Of a DNA stretch of 64,000 nucleotides, positions 1 to 7,156 are shown piece after piece. This DNA comes from Pseudomonas azerbaijanoccidentalis (GTDB lineage: Bacteria; Pseudomonadota; Gammaproteobacteria; Pseudomonadales; Pseudomonadaceae). A program made the position numbers and the translations under genes. The DNA lies in NCBI RefSeq assembly GCF_019145495.1, contig NZ_JAHSTU010000002.1:558001-622000 (forward strand), given 5' to 3'. Each line of letters opens with the position of its first letter. Position 1 is the first letter of the stretch. The notes under the pieces were generated by a model. That model had not been told where the DNA came from, did not search any database, and was given only the letters and a program-made list of their open reading frames with translations.

Positions 1-192
1 GGGGATGTTGAGGGGATTCAGGTGAAGGTGGGTGAGTGTGTGGGGTTGGCGCTGGAGGCGGTTGGGGGTGTGGATAAGCCGTTGGGGCGGGAGTTGGGGA
101 GGTTGGCGGGGGAGTTTGCCGGGATTCGGGCGATGGGGGAGTTTGATGCGCCGCTCGTTGCGCTTAAGGATTATCTGAAAGACATTCAATGA
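1..192 (+). CDS. C-terminal end of an unidentified protein (partial)
   Basis: Reading frame 1 is open from the first base to a TGA at 190-192, giving the last 63 residues of a protein that starts outside the window. The segment ends in FDAPLVALKDYLKDIQ and looks helical. It is rich in GGG and GTG codons, as the tails of Pseudomonas genes often are. I do not recognise the family. It is co-oriented with nothing downstream, because the next genes run on the other strand. It probably marks the chromosomal flank of the AT-rich retron island. Confidence 0.5.
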   Translation, partial: GDVEGIQVKVGECVGLALEAVGGVDKPLGRELGRLAGEFAGIRAMGEFDAPLVALKDYLKDIQ

Positions 193-385
193 AAGAATGT
201 TAGGCGGCCTCCCTTCGCTAAGAATACGGTTAATCTAGCGTCAAGGATCCGCTTCTCCATCATCTTCACCCGCTCATTCACTTCGCGAAGGCTGCGGCTC
301 AAGTCCTTGAATCATCCGGATCTATCCTGCACAAGCATAGTAAATTTGCTTTAAACACTCTATTTGCTAGAGACAAATCCTTAGC

Positions 386-416
386 CTGTCGCTGCCCTTA
401 CGGGCAGAAGCGACAG
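386..416. terminator. Stem-loop in the gap between gene ends
   Basis: CTGTCGC (386-392) pairs with GCGACAG (410-416), and TGCCC (393-397) with GGGCA (402-406), around a TTAC loop with a three-base bulge. It lies in the 193-489 gap between the plus-strand gene ending at 192 and the minus-strand ATPase ending at 490, so it could end either transcript. No T run follows on either strand, so intrinsic termination is uncertain. I see no gene in the rest of this gap. Confidence 0.35.
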
Positions 417-489
417 AAATAGCGACGGATTGATAGCACCAGCCATATAACAATCCAAAGTCTAAATATCTAATTTATTTTCCAGGGAC

Positions 490-1971
490 TCATGCTCGCT
501 CAGCAACGTTATTATCCCCACTAGGTGAGCTCACATCAACAGAACCATCAACAGCAACAGCAACAGCTACAGCCACGCTAGCAACCTCTCCAATTGAGAC
601 CACAATGGGGCCGCTTACAACTCTCTCTGTTTTTTTTGAAGTCAGGAAGCTCTCTAAAACCCCCACCAACCCTTTGTACTCCCCCTCAAATTTATCGTAC
701 AAATAGTTATGGAGCTGCGGAATGGATATAACTTTATGGCGCTTCGTCATCTCTGTGAACAGTGACTTCACGCCATGGGACTTAACGTGCTCCGGCAAGC
801 GGTAAGGAAAGTCGATCCTCGAATACTCATCAGACAGCGCAGATTCAATGTTATTAATTGGAGTCACATATATCGACGGCAACCTTTTCACCCGGCCATT
901 TTCTTTTTTATCACCATCAAGTATGGTAATTACATTTTCCGGCACAGATAAGAAGTTCTCTTCAACATTCCTTTGCATGAGGTCGATTACATTATCGGCT
1001 CCTCCTGCAGGTATTACTTTATAACTAAAAAACAAATCATCCTTATTTATTTTTTCCATGAGAAATTCGATCTGCTCTCTCAACTCTTCGTCTTCTGTAA
1101 GGATATATTTATCCCAACCCTTGAAACCGAAAAGCATACTCTTTATGTAGTTATAGGATGCAGGGCGTATTTGTGTTGCCCCTCCAGTTTCTTCCATGTA
1201 GTAAAGTTCATCATCCCGAAGTGTCCTCATCATCGCCAACGAGTGCGTAGTGAAGAGGATATTCACCTCGTATCGTTCACAAAAACCTCTTAACCTTTCT
1301 ATGAGACGAGATTGAGCCGCCGCATCTAGCGAAATATCAATCTCGTCTATCACAATCAGTTTGCACCTGCCCTTAATTTTCCTATAAAGGCTAATAAGGA
1401 AATACTCTCCAGAGCTAAAATAGTCTTCTCTAATATATCTGCTATCTTCAAGAGGCAGGCAATAATAGGACTCACTACTTACTTTAATTTCAACTAGCTC
1501 GTCAAATTTATTCGTCCCATAAATTGCTCGCATAAACTCAATCAATTCAGTCGGCTGAGTATATTTAGATAGTACAATTGACTTTCGAATATCATCATCA
1601 GCATTGCTAATGCTTTGGAAGAAATTGAACCGCTGACCATAAGGCATTGGCAGCTCTACATCAATTAGGGCTTTAATATGATCGGGTATAGGAGTATGGC
1701 AATTGAGCGCTCGAATACCATCATCATATACAAATTTAAATTCAACATCATCTGCCAGGTACGTTACCTTGCTAGACTCACGAAAAATATTATCAGATGA
1801 AGTTTTAGCGAAGGTATCTGCCGAGCAGAGATTTCTAATTGCCTTAATTAACGTTGTCTTACCTGCTCCATTCTTACCCACAACACAGGTAAGTTTATTG
1901 TCCTTAACATCAATCAGAAAGCTAGCAGTGCTTATGTGCTGCACGTTATTAATCTGGAGTGAGATTTTCAT
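490..1971 (-). CDS. Retron-associated ATPase with TOPRIM-like domain (OLD-like effector)
   Basis: A 493-residue P-loop ATPase of the SMC/ABC-like class. Walker A (GKNGAGKT) is near residues 32-39, an ABC-type signature (SSGE) near 186, Walker B (VIDE) near 207-210 and an H-loop (TTHS) near 241. The C-terminal half carries an acidic patch near 293 and an LDGD motif near 351-354, which fits a TOPRIM or DUF4435-type nuclease fold as in OLD nucleases. The ATG lies 4 bases after the reverse transcriptase stop and lacks a clear ribosome site, so translational coupling is likely. ATPase-TOPRIM partners are known effectors of some retrons (Eco8 type), where they cause abortive infection; the same role is inferred here. 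The last 30 residues include an alanine-valine repeat (464-474). Codon use is much more AT-rich than its neighbours, which suggests transfer. Confidence 0.8.
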   Translation of the reverse strand: MKISLQINNVQHISTASFLIDVKDNKLTCVVGKNGAGKTTLIKAIRNLCSADTFAKTSSDNIFRESSKVTYLADDVEFKFVYDDGIRALNCHTPIPDHIKALIDVELPMPYGQRFNFFQSISNADDDIRKSIVLSKYTQPTELIEFMRAIYGTNKFDELVEIKVSSESYYCLPLEDSRYIREDYFSSGEYFLISLYRKIKGRCKLIVIDEIDISLDAAAQSRLIERLRGFCERYEVNILFTTHSLAMMRTLRDDELYYMEETGGATQIRPASYNYIKSMLFGFKGWDKYILTEDEELREQIEFLMEKINKDDLFFSYKVIPAGGADNVIDLMQRNVEENFLSVPENVITILDGDKKENGRVKRLPSIYVTPINNIESALSDEYSRIDFPYRLPEHVKSHGVKSLFTEMTKRHKVISIPQLHNYLYDKFEGEYKGLVGVLESFLTSKKTERVVSGPIVVSIGEVASVAVAVAVAVDGSVDVSSPSGDNNVAERA

Positions 1972-1975
1972 GTGG

Positions 1976-2929
1976 TTATTTTTTTGTTGGGTGATGAATT
2001 AGCGTATCGACTACTGTTGCACCATATTTCTTTCGCAACTTATTCAGATAGTCCTTATCAACAGTATTAACATAGTTCATGTAACCAGTTATCTTCTCGA
2101 CTCCTTCCCGGTAGCCCCCCCCAACCTTATCTAGAAATTTTTCACGATCATTTATATAAAAATGAAGCATAACTTCCAGGTCTTTCTTGAATTTAATATC
2201 CACTGTGACTTTTTGATTAGGCAAAATCACCATACCTAGCAACTTAATTTTATTGCCCGTGTGAGTAAACTTGCTTTTCCCGTGATTGATCGACAGTTTT
2301 CCTTGGAAACAATCATTCAGAAATGCAGTAATGCTTTCCTTCACGCCCAGCAACTCATCCTTATCTTTACCAGAAACTATTATATCATCTGAATACCTGG
2401 TATAGATTAAGCCACGCTGCCTGCAGTATGACTTCAATTTTTCATCAAACGCGTACAGGCAGGAATTACTAATCACCGGAGAAGACGGAAAACCAACAGG
2501 CAAGGATCCATCTACAGTAACCAGTTCAATAATTCTATCAATGTAGTCCTCACCATCCAATATAGGCGCTCGACTTATACCCTCATTGATTACCGCCCTA
2601 ACCATCTCAACGTCGATACTCTTAAAAAAATTCGACAAATCCGTTTGAAAAAAATAGGAACTAGCTGCGTGCTTAGAAACGGCATCATAAGTATTTACCC
2701 CCTTTCTATAGGAGTAAACAACCTCATCATCTACTTTCAAATATTCAAGCAAGAATAAAATCAAGAACGAATGATAAACTTTTAATCTCTTATTTGGGCG
2801 AATTACTTCTCGTTTTTTAAATTTCACACGCTCATAGCATAACGAGACATCACATTGAGCAAAGTCTACAAACTCATACTTACCATGATACATAGCATCA
2901 AATAGAGTTTTAAGCGGTTTTTTAATCAT
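1976..2929 (-). CDS. Retron-type reverse transcriptase
   Basis: A 317-residue reverse transcriptase (from the ATG at 2929) that would copy the adjacent structured RNA into msDNA. Visible blocks are motif A (QTDLSNFF, catalytic Asp near 97), the SLPVGFPSSPVISN block near 142-155, and YSDD near 179-182. DAVSKH just before motif A matches the position of the retron NAxxH motif. The usual VTG motif near the end appears altered to LLG. The length is normal for retron enzymes. The frame also opens at a TTG 24 bases upstream, but the ATG at 2929 follows a GGGG stretch and gives a normal N-terminus. It is the first protein gene after the RNA and sits directly upstream of the ATPase. AT-rich. Confidence 0.88.
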   Translation of the reverse strand: MIKKPLKTLFDAMYHGKYEFVDFAQCDVSLCYERVKFKKREVIRPNKRLKVYHSFLILFLLEYLKVDDEVVYSYRKGVNTYDAVSKHAASSYFFQTDLSNFFKSIDVEMVRAVINEGISRAPILDGEDYIDRIIELVTVDGSLPVGFPSSPVISNSCLYAFDEKLKSYCRQRGLIYTRYSDDIIVSGKDKDELLGVKESITAFLNDCFQGKLSINHGKSKFTHTGNKIKLLGMVILPNQKVTVDIKFKKDLEVMLHFYINDREKFLDKVGGGYREGVEKITGYMNYVNTVDKDYLNKLRKKYGATVVDTLIHHPTKK

Positions 2930-2951
2930 AAATATATAATCCCCGGCTAAC

Positions 2952-3346
2952 AAAACTCTACACTAATTTTGGCGAACAGAGAACGACTGTGGCCGGTTAG
3001 AGCTATCAATAATCTAGCTGGATACGGAAATAGGAGCGGGCTAGGAAGTAGGTGTGAAGGAAGGCTATGCTGTCTTAGCTGAGGAGTGACGAGTTGGAGG
3101 CTGGAGCTGGAGCTGGAGCTGGAGCTGGAGCTGGAGCTGGAGCTGGAGCTGGAGCTGGAGCTGGAGCTGGAGCTGGAGGCTGAGGAAGGTGAGCTGCTAG
3201 ATGGAGTACAAGCCTTACTATTCGTGTGGCTCCCCCTCGATTTGAGAAGGGAACCACACAACAGTAAATAACTAAAGGCATGTAGAGGCCAGCTGAATGA
3301 CTGGAGATACTCCTAGTCGCTGACATGCCCAAATGATATTAGATTT
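2952..3346 (-). ncRNA. Candidate retron msr-msd RNA
   Basis: This is the expected place for the retron RNA, directly upstream of the reverse transcriptase on the same strand. Read on the minus strand it holds: a hairpin GACTaGGAG-TAT-CTCCAGTC (3318-3299) just after an AGC triplet whose G (about 3320) could be the branching guanosine; a 7-bp stem GGCATGT/ACATGCC (3329-3323 with 3283-3277) enclosing that hairpin; and an 11-bp hairpin GTGTGGTTCCC/GGGAGCCACAC (3259-3249 with 3234-3224). Candidate a1 (3346-3328) and a2 (2972-2952) segments pair imperfectly: TTTGG with CCAAA, TCTA with TAGA and AAA with TTT, plus G-U pairs between. The template part would contain the GGAGCT repeat. About 395 nt is long for this class. 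Exact ends are not proven. Confidence 0.6.
3103..3174. repeat. Perfect hexanucleotide tandem repeat (GGAGCT)12
   Basis: Twelve uninterrupted copies of GGAGCT on the plus strand, flanked on both sides by the near-unit GGAGGCT. It sits inside the candidate retron RNA, between the msr hairpins and the reverse transcriptase, so it would form part of the msd template. On the RNA strand it reads AGCUCC; the cDNA would be G-rich. Open frames through it encode only Ser, Pro-Ala or Glu-Leu runs and are not genes. Confidence 0.95.
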
Positions 3347-3679
3347 CACCGAGAAAGCAAGGGGTAAACGCCCTCAGCAGAGATCCACCTCTCCTCAAGC
3401 CTGGTAGGTATCTCAGGTTAGGAGGATAAGGTATCCACCCGAGCTAGCCAGGCGGCCTCAGAGACGACTCGATACCATCAGAGACAGCCGCTCGTCGGAT
3501 TTTTTGTTGAGAAATGTGCAGCTCGGTTGCCATTCTCTACTACCGGTTTGAATTAGAAGGGACGGGGCACAGCACCTTCCGTTATGTATCCCATTGTGTA
3601 TCCCTTGCCATTAAATATCGCTGGAACCCAAGATTTTATTGGAAAGAGAGAGTCTCCCTCGGGCACTAACATTTGAAAA
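3347..3679. other. Gap upstream of the retron RNA, no gene found
   Basis: I see no convincing coding frame on either strand. On the minus strand a TAATAT hexamer at 3341-3336 could be a -10 box for the retron transcript, but no well-spaced -35 box is evident. Near 3583-3605 the motif TGTATCCC occurs twice within 20 bases; I cannot assign it to an attachment site. The base composition is still lower in GC than the core genes around it. Confidence 0.4.
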
Positions 3680-3706
3680 GGGTCCTCCTTAGCAGGACCT
3701 TTTTTT
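3680..3706 (+). terminator. Rho-independent terminator
   Basis: GGTCCT (3681-3686) pairs with AGGACC (3694-3699) around a 7-base loop, followed by seven T bases (3700-3706). The stem and T run fit an intrinsic terminator on the plus strand. No clear plus-strand gene ends just before it, so it may be left over from a lost gene or may insulate the island. Confidence 0.65.
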
Positions 3707-3919
3707 GCGCCCGCAAGAAAGTTAGCTACTCACCTTTGCCCCCGATTAAGGTGACGCAACAAGAACCCCCTGTGGAACTGCTGCAGGAATGCCAATGGAC
3801 TCAGAATTTCCGGTCGGAAAGTTTCTCTGCCGCCGAAGCTAGTCAATTTCCGTGGAAAAGTGCTTGCATTGGCTCTGTCGAAGGTTGCAGCAAAGCAGCC
3901 CGCACGATAACCTCCCACC

Positions 3920-4132
3920 GTCGCTGCCAATTCAGCGACCGGGTGTGGTAACCCGAGTTATTCAAGGCGCAACAGCGCCCCAATCACGTCATCAGGCGCT
4001 TTTTTTATGCCTGCGGCGTGAGTTATGGCGGCTGTGCGTGGGACGCCCTCGGGCGTGCCGGTTTCCTTGATTCCCGGTTTACCACCCTGCGCACAGCTGT
4101 CACCCATTCGTGTGGTAACGAACGTGGCAGCT
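3920..4132 (+). ncRNA. Structured 5' leader upstream of the DUF3077 gene
   Basis: A dense run of hairpins: GTCGCTG/CAGCGAC (3920-3939); CGGGT-GTGGTA-ACCCG (3940-3955); an overlapping pair of alternative stems at 3966-4000; a junction closed by CTGTGCG (near 4032) and CGCACAG (near 4090) that encloses the perfect hairpin ACGCCC-TC-GGGCGT and a CCGG/CCGG stem; and a final long stem AGCTGTCAC (4095-4103) with GTGGCAGCT (4124-4132, one G-U) capped by TTCGT-GTGGTA-ACGAA. Two hairpins share the apical GTGGTA while their stems differ, which points to a selected structure. It ends about 10 bases before the ribosome site AAGGAG (4142-4147) of the 34-codon ORF. Function unknown; a cis-regulatory RNA is the simplest reading. 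Confidence 0.55.
3974..4006 (+). terminator. Attenuator-like terminator with competing upstream stem
   Basis: AGCGCC (3974-3979) pairs with GGCGCT (3995-4000), followed by a seven-T run (4000-4006), which makes a terminator. The same GCGCC segment (3975-3979) can instead pair with GGCGC just upstream (3966-3970) around a 4-base loop. The two stems cannot form together, so the upstream one could act as an antiterminator. The next plus-strand genes are the 34-codon ORF and the DUF3077 gene. Confidence 0.5.
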
Positions 4133-4154
4133 CCTCATATCAAGGAGTTGGATA

Positions 4155-4259
4155 ATGCGCAGTATCAATCCGTTTGAAATTCGGCTTTCCCCTCTACGCA
4201 ACCCCCAATCGCGTAACGCCCTCCCCCATTGCCTCTCCATCCTCGGAGGTGGCCAATGA
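4155..4259 (+). CDS. 34-residue ORF coupled to the DUF3077 gene
   Basis: The ATG at 4155 has a strong ribosome site, AAGGAG at 4142-4147, and the frame runs 34 codons (start MRSINPFEIR, end LSILGGGQ) to a TGA at 4257-4259. That stop overlaps the ATG of the DUF3077 gene in an ATGA arrangement, and the DUF3077 ribosome site GGAGGT lies inside this ORF. Such an overlap suggests translational coupling, so the ORF is either a leader peptide or a genuine small protein. No signal peptide or membrane segment is visible. The product family is unknown to me. Confidence 0.6.
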   Translation: MRSINPFEIRLSPLRNPQSRNALPHCLSILGGGQ

Positions 4260-4567
4260 CTGAACAACCTGAACTCAAAACCATTGGCCTGACACCCGCG
4301 ATCTACTGTGCGGATCAACCGCTGTTTCATGTCACTCGCGGGGTTCCTCTTGGTGATGCGTTGTCCATGGCTTCCGATTTTCTGTTCCTGGCTAAAACGC
4401 TCACTGAAGATGCTGCTTATGCCAGGGACACTGATCGTCACGCCTGGGCTGCGCATTATTTGACTTCGATGAGTAAGGCGTTGGTGGATGATGCGGTGAA
4501 GGTGCTGACTCGGGATCGGGTTTATGTGCCGGTGTCCAAGCGGGCGGGGGCTAAGGCTGAGGGTTAG
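4256..4567 (+). CDS. DUF3077 family protein
   Basis: A 103-residue protein starting MTEQPELKTIG, at an ATG preceded by GGAGGT (4245-4250). The pattern (LFHVTRGVPLGDALSMASDFL in the first half, then HAWAAHYLTSMSKALVDDAVKVL) is that of the DUF3077 family, small proteins of unknown function common in Pseudomonas and often near accessory regions. It looks all-helical in the second half and has no signal peptide or membrane segment. Its start overlaps the stop of the 34-codon ORF and it lies behind a long structured leader, so its expression is probably tightly controlled. No function is claimed. Confidence 0.8.
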   Translation: MTEQPELKTIGLTPAIYCADQPLFHVTRGVPLGDALSMASDFLFLAKTLTEDAAYARDTDRHAWAAHYLTSMSKALVDDAVKVLTRDRVYVPVSKRAGAKAEG

Positions 4568-4927
4568 TGGTTGAGGCCTATGGGGGGGTTTGTGAGGGTG
4601 GTGGCTGATTCGGCATTTGTGTTGGCTGAGTGGGCGCTATCGCTGGCAAGCCAGCTCCCACAGGGTATTGCGTGTGATAACTGGCATACAGGATTAGCCC
4701 CGAGGTTTTCTGGGCTATTTAGTATTCGGCTCTGGTTATGGCTTTGCGCTTACAACGCAAAGAATCAACGCATCAGCACGCAAGGTTCAATGCCTGCGGA
4801 TCTGCGTACTTCAGAGATTCTGAAATTTCATGTAACTGAGTCAAATTGACCGGAAAGCGAGCGGCCGACAATCTCCCCCCCTGCAGCCAACAACGAAAGT
4901 CTTTTTGGGCATCACAAGGACGTATCA
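4568..4927. other. Gap with one REP element
   Basis: A REP-type palindrome (GCTATCGCTGGCAAGCCAGC followed by TCCCACAG) lies at about 4634-4664. Open frames elsewhere here have no ribosome site or recognisable family. A ribosome site for the DUF3916 gene (AAGGA, about 4916) is at the end. I see nothing else. Confidence 0.6.
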
Positions 4928-5428
4928 ATGCGGCAAATCGCCCTCAGCAACAGGTCACTCAGAGGCATTAATCGTCGCCTTCGCGCTCTGGAATACTGGG
5001 CCTCCGGTTTTCGCGACCAATTTTACCCGCGATCTGTGCACATGGAGCGCTACACACATTGGAAGATTCCGGTGCACGAGGCCCTCGTCCAAGGCCCTCA
5101 GGCCAGGATCGAAGTTCAAGCCTTCTGCATTCAGCAACTCCTCGAAGCGGCTAGCCGTCTCTCCAGCGCCGCTGACCACTCACAGGGTTATTACCGGGTC
5201 GCTTGCCTGCTGGTGTGGCCATGGGTTCATCAGAGCGAGATCACCCTCTTCTATGACCGGGACTACTATCTGGGTTTTCTCGGTGACACCAACTCGCTCA
5301 AGCCAGAGCGGATCAGTCATGCCTTGGCGTTGCGCACACCAGCGCAGTTCATCGAGCACGGGCATGACGTCACTCAACCTGACGATGAGGTCGCAGTGCA
5401 GTGGTGGTGCATTGGGGAACCGGCCTGA
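4928..5428 (+). CDS. DUF3916 domain protein
   Basis: A 166-residue protein starting MRQIALSNRSLRG with AAGGA about 8 bases upstream. Features shared with the DUF3916 family as I know it are the N-terminal RRLRALEYW, the central YTHWKIPV, the LLVWPW segment and the C-terminal GHDVTQPDDEVAVQWWCIG. Neither signal peptide nor membrane segments are present. The family has no established function. A frame shifted by one base is also open across most of it, but it lacks a start site and the family pattern. It stands alone, with REP elements on both sides. Confidence 0.78.
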   Translation: MRQIALSNRSLRGINRRLRALEYWASGFRDQFYPRSVHMERYTHWKIPVHEALVQGPQARIEVQAFCIQQLLEAASRLSSAADHSQGYYRVACLLVWPWVHQSEITLFYDRDYYLGFLGDTNSLKPERISHALALRTPAQFIEHGHDVTQPDDEVAVQWWCIGEPA

Positions 5429-5435
5429 CGGCTTT

Positions 5436-5600
5436 GGCGAGCAGGCTCGCTTAAGGAAGCGCTATCGCGAGCTCCCACAGGGGTTGTGGTGAGTGGCAGG
5501 CATCGGTTGGCCCTGGTGTGTGAGCGGGTTTGCGGTGCATCTCAGCATTGAGGGCGGTTGGGCTGGCGCTATCGCCAGCAGGGCTAGCTCCCACAGGGGG
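5436..5600. repeat. Two REP-type palindromes
   Basis: GGCGAGCAGGCTCGC followed by GCTATCGCGAGCTCCCACAG (about 5436-5483) and GGCTGGCGCTATCGCCAGC followed by TAGCTCCCACAG (about 5561-5600). These are Pseudomonas REP sequences between the convergent DUF3916 and PH-domain genes. Confidence 0.8.
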
Positions 5601-5657
5601 ATGCGCATCAGCAGAGTGCGCGTCAGCCCTGGGTTTCGGGGTTTCGATTAGAGCGGG

Positions 5658-6026
5658 TCAGAGCAGGTGTTGGGAGATCAGTTTTGAGATTTCTACCATG
5701 GACGTCCTGCCGGTGAATTCGAATTTAACCTTGCCCAGGGACGAGAAGTAGATCTCCAGTTCCGAATCCAGGTCGAAGGTGCCGGAGGTTTCTACCGAGT
5801 AGGCGACGATGTTTTTGTAGGGCAGCGAAGTGAAGTCTTTTTTGCTGCCGGTGAGGCCCTGAACGTTGACGGCGATGATGCGTTTGTTGGTGAACACGAC
5901 GCCGTCGCGCATGGATTTGTAAGCGTCGATCACTTGCTCGCCGTCCAGCAGCAGCGCACTGACGCGTTCTGCGTATTCTTCGTTTTGCTTGAGTTTGAAG
6001 AAGCCTTTGTTGTTGAAATCAATCAT
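5658..6026 (-). CDS. Bacterial PH-domain protein
   Basis: A 122-residue protein starting MIDFNNKGFFKL. The body reads as a bacterial pleckstrin-homology-like domain: a leading helix (YAERVSALLLDGEQ), then beta strands including GVVFTNKRIIAVNVQG and a second TSLPYKNIVAYSVE strand, ending LISQHLL. The frame is open further upstream, but that part has no ribosome site and reads like noncoding sequence; AGGGA lies 13 bases before the chosen ATG. No membrane segment. The C-terminal half of a second copy survives as a fragment at 24153-24287. Function of these small PH proteins is unclear. Confidence 0.8.
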   Translation of the reverse strand: MIDFNNKGFFKLKQNEEYAERVSALLLDGEQVIDAYKSMRDGVVFTNKRIIAVNVQGLTGSKKDFTSLPYKNIVAYSVETSGTFDLDSELEIYFSSLGKVKFEFTGRTSMVEISKLISQHLL

Positions 6027-6208
6027 CTGCTTTTCCCTGTTTTCTGGCGGTGAGATCCAGGCTGATCGTGACGTACCTGGGCATCGGGGTGAATCAAGAC
6101 TGGGAAATCTCCCACAAGCGCTACAGAAAACGGCGACGAAAATTGTGACAGGGTAAAACCGGGGCACCACGCGCCCCGATCAAACGCCCTATCCGTCACG
6201 CTCTCCCG

Positions 6209-7030
6209 TCAAAAATGCACCTTCAGCAAAAGGCTCAGCGCGTTCTGGTCTGTTTCAAATCCTGAAGTGTCTTCAATCCCGTATTTATTCGACCAGTAAT
6301 CCCACTCGATCCCCGCATAAAACTGCTTCTGCCGTTGCCCCAGCGCCTTGCCCACGTCGTATTTGATCTGCGGGTTGAAGTGCAAGCTCTTGGCCACGTA
6401 GTTGGAGGTGCCTTTGTTGCCGACGTCGTTGACATACCACTCCAGGTAGCCGTCGAAGAGGATGTCGGAGCGGCCCAGCGGGAGGGTCATGGACCAGGTG
6501 GGGTTGATTTGCCATTGGCCGGAGGCCTTGCCGGTGATGCCGTCGGGTTTGCGGTAGTAGGTGTTCAGGGAGAAGCGATCGAAGCCTGGCAGGGTAAGGT
6601 CGACAGCGGGGCCGAGCAGATATTTGCGGTTGCGGTCTTTGCCGCGTTCGTAGGTGGCGGCGATGAGCACGTCCTTGACGATGCCGTAGCTCAGGGACCG
6701 GTCGCTGATTTTGCCCAGAGACAGGCGCGGGGAGAATTCACCGTAGTAGGAATAGCCGTCGTCACCCGAGAGACCGTTGGACCATTTGTTGTCGACGAAC
6801 ATGAAGACGTCACCCCAGGTCCAGCCGCTGGCGTGTTCGAAGGTCACCGTTTGCTGGGTGTCGTCGCCGGTGCCGTCGACTTTGAAGTGCTGGCCGTAGA
6901 GGTAGCTCAGGCTGTTGTCGCTCCACAACAACGGGCCGGCTTCGACGCTGGCGCTGGCCAGGGCGAACAGCGGCAGCAGGCTGCGACGCAGCAGTGAAGG
7001 TGCAAGTAATGGAATACGCGATGCTTTCAT
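6209..7030 (-). CDS. Tsx-like nucleoside-specific outer-membrane channel
   Basis: A 273-residue protein with an N-terminal signal peptide (basic MKASRIPLLAPSLLRRS, then a hydrophobic run ending ASVEA) and a beta-barrel body that ends in an aromatic residue (LLLKVHF), as outer-membrane proteins do. Segments such as SGWTWGDVFMFVDNKW and the closing AGIEWDYWSNKYGI match the Tsx/OmpK channel family, whose E. coli member passes nucleosides. It is transcribed away from the purine/N-heterocycle-type operon that begins at 7700, so it may supply the outer-membrane step for that importer; this link is inferred from position only. Confidence 0.8.
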   Translation of the reverse strand: MKASRIPLLAPSLLRRSLLPLFALASASVEAGPLLWSDNSLSYLYGQHFKVDGTGDDTQQTVTFEHASGWTWGDVFMFVDNKWSNGLSGDDGYSYYGEFSPRLSLGKISDRSLSYGIVKDVLIAATYERGKDRNRKYLLGPAVDLTLPGFDRFSLNTYYRKPDGITGKASGQWQINPTWSMTLPLGRSDILFDGYLEWYVNDVGNKGTSNYVAKSLHFNPQIKYDVGKALGQRQKQFYAGIEWDYWSNKYGIEDTSGFETDQNALSLLLKVHF

Positions 7031-7156
7031 GGGCTGCCCTTGTCAGGTGATGGGTGGATATCACCGGCAAGGCGTGCCCGAGCTGCGGGTTAGCCACTGT
7101 TCTGGCCCTCAACGTGTGAGGGGCGCACCTTGCCGGGTACGCGGCGTAATGCCGCC

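Noticed and set aside
190..320. A short minus-strand frame (reading SLREVNERVKMMEKRILDA) after the first partial gene
   Set aside because: The peptide looks protein-like and could be a relic of a helical phage-type protein, but it is under 45 codons, with no start signal visible, so I did not call it.
3095..3185. CRISPR array or integron-like repeat
   Set aside because: The unit is a 6-base tandem repeat with no spacers.
2947..3332. Open frames across the GGAGCT repeat (poly-Ser, Pro-Ala and Glu-Leu proteins)
   Set aside because: They exist only because a 6-base repeat is open in every frame. They have no ribosome site and overlap the retron RNA.
3673..3951. A 92-codon plus-strand frame before the DUF3077 leader
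   Set aside because: It spans a terminator and the first leader hairpins, has no ribosome site and reads as unordered sequence.
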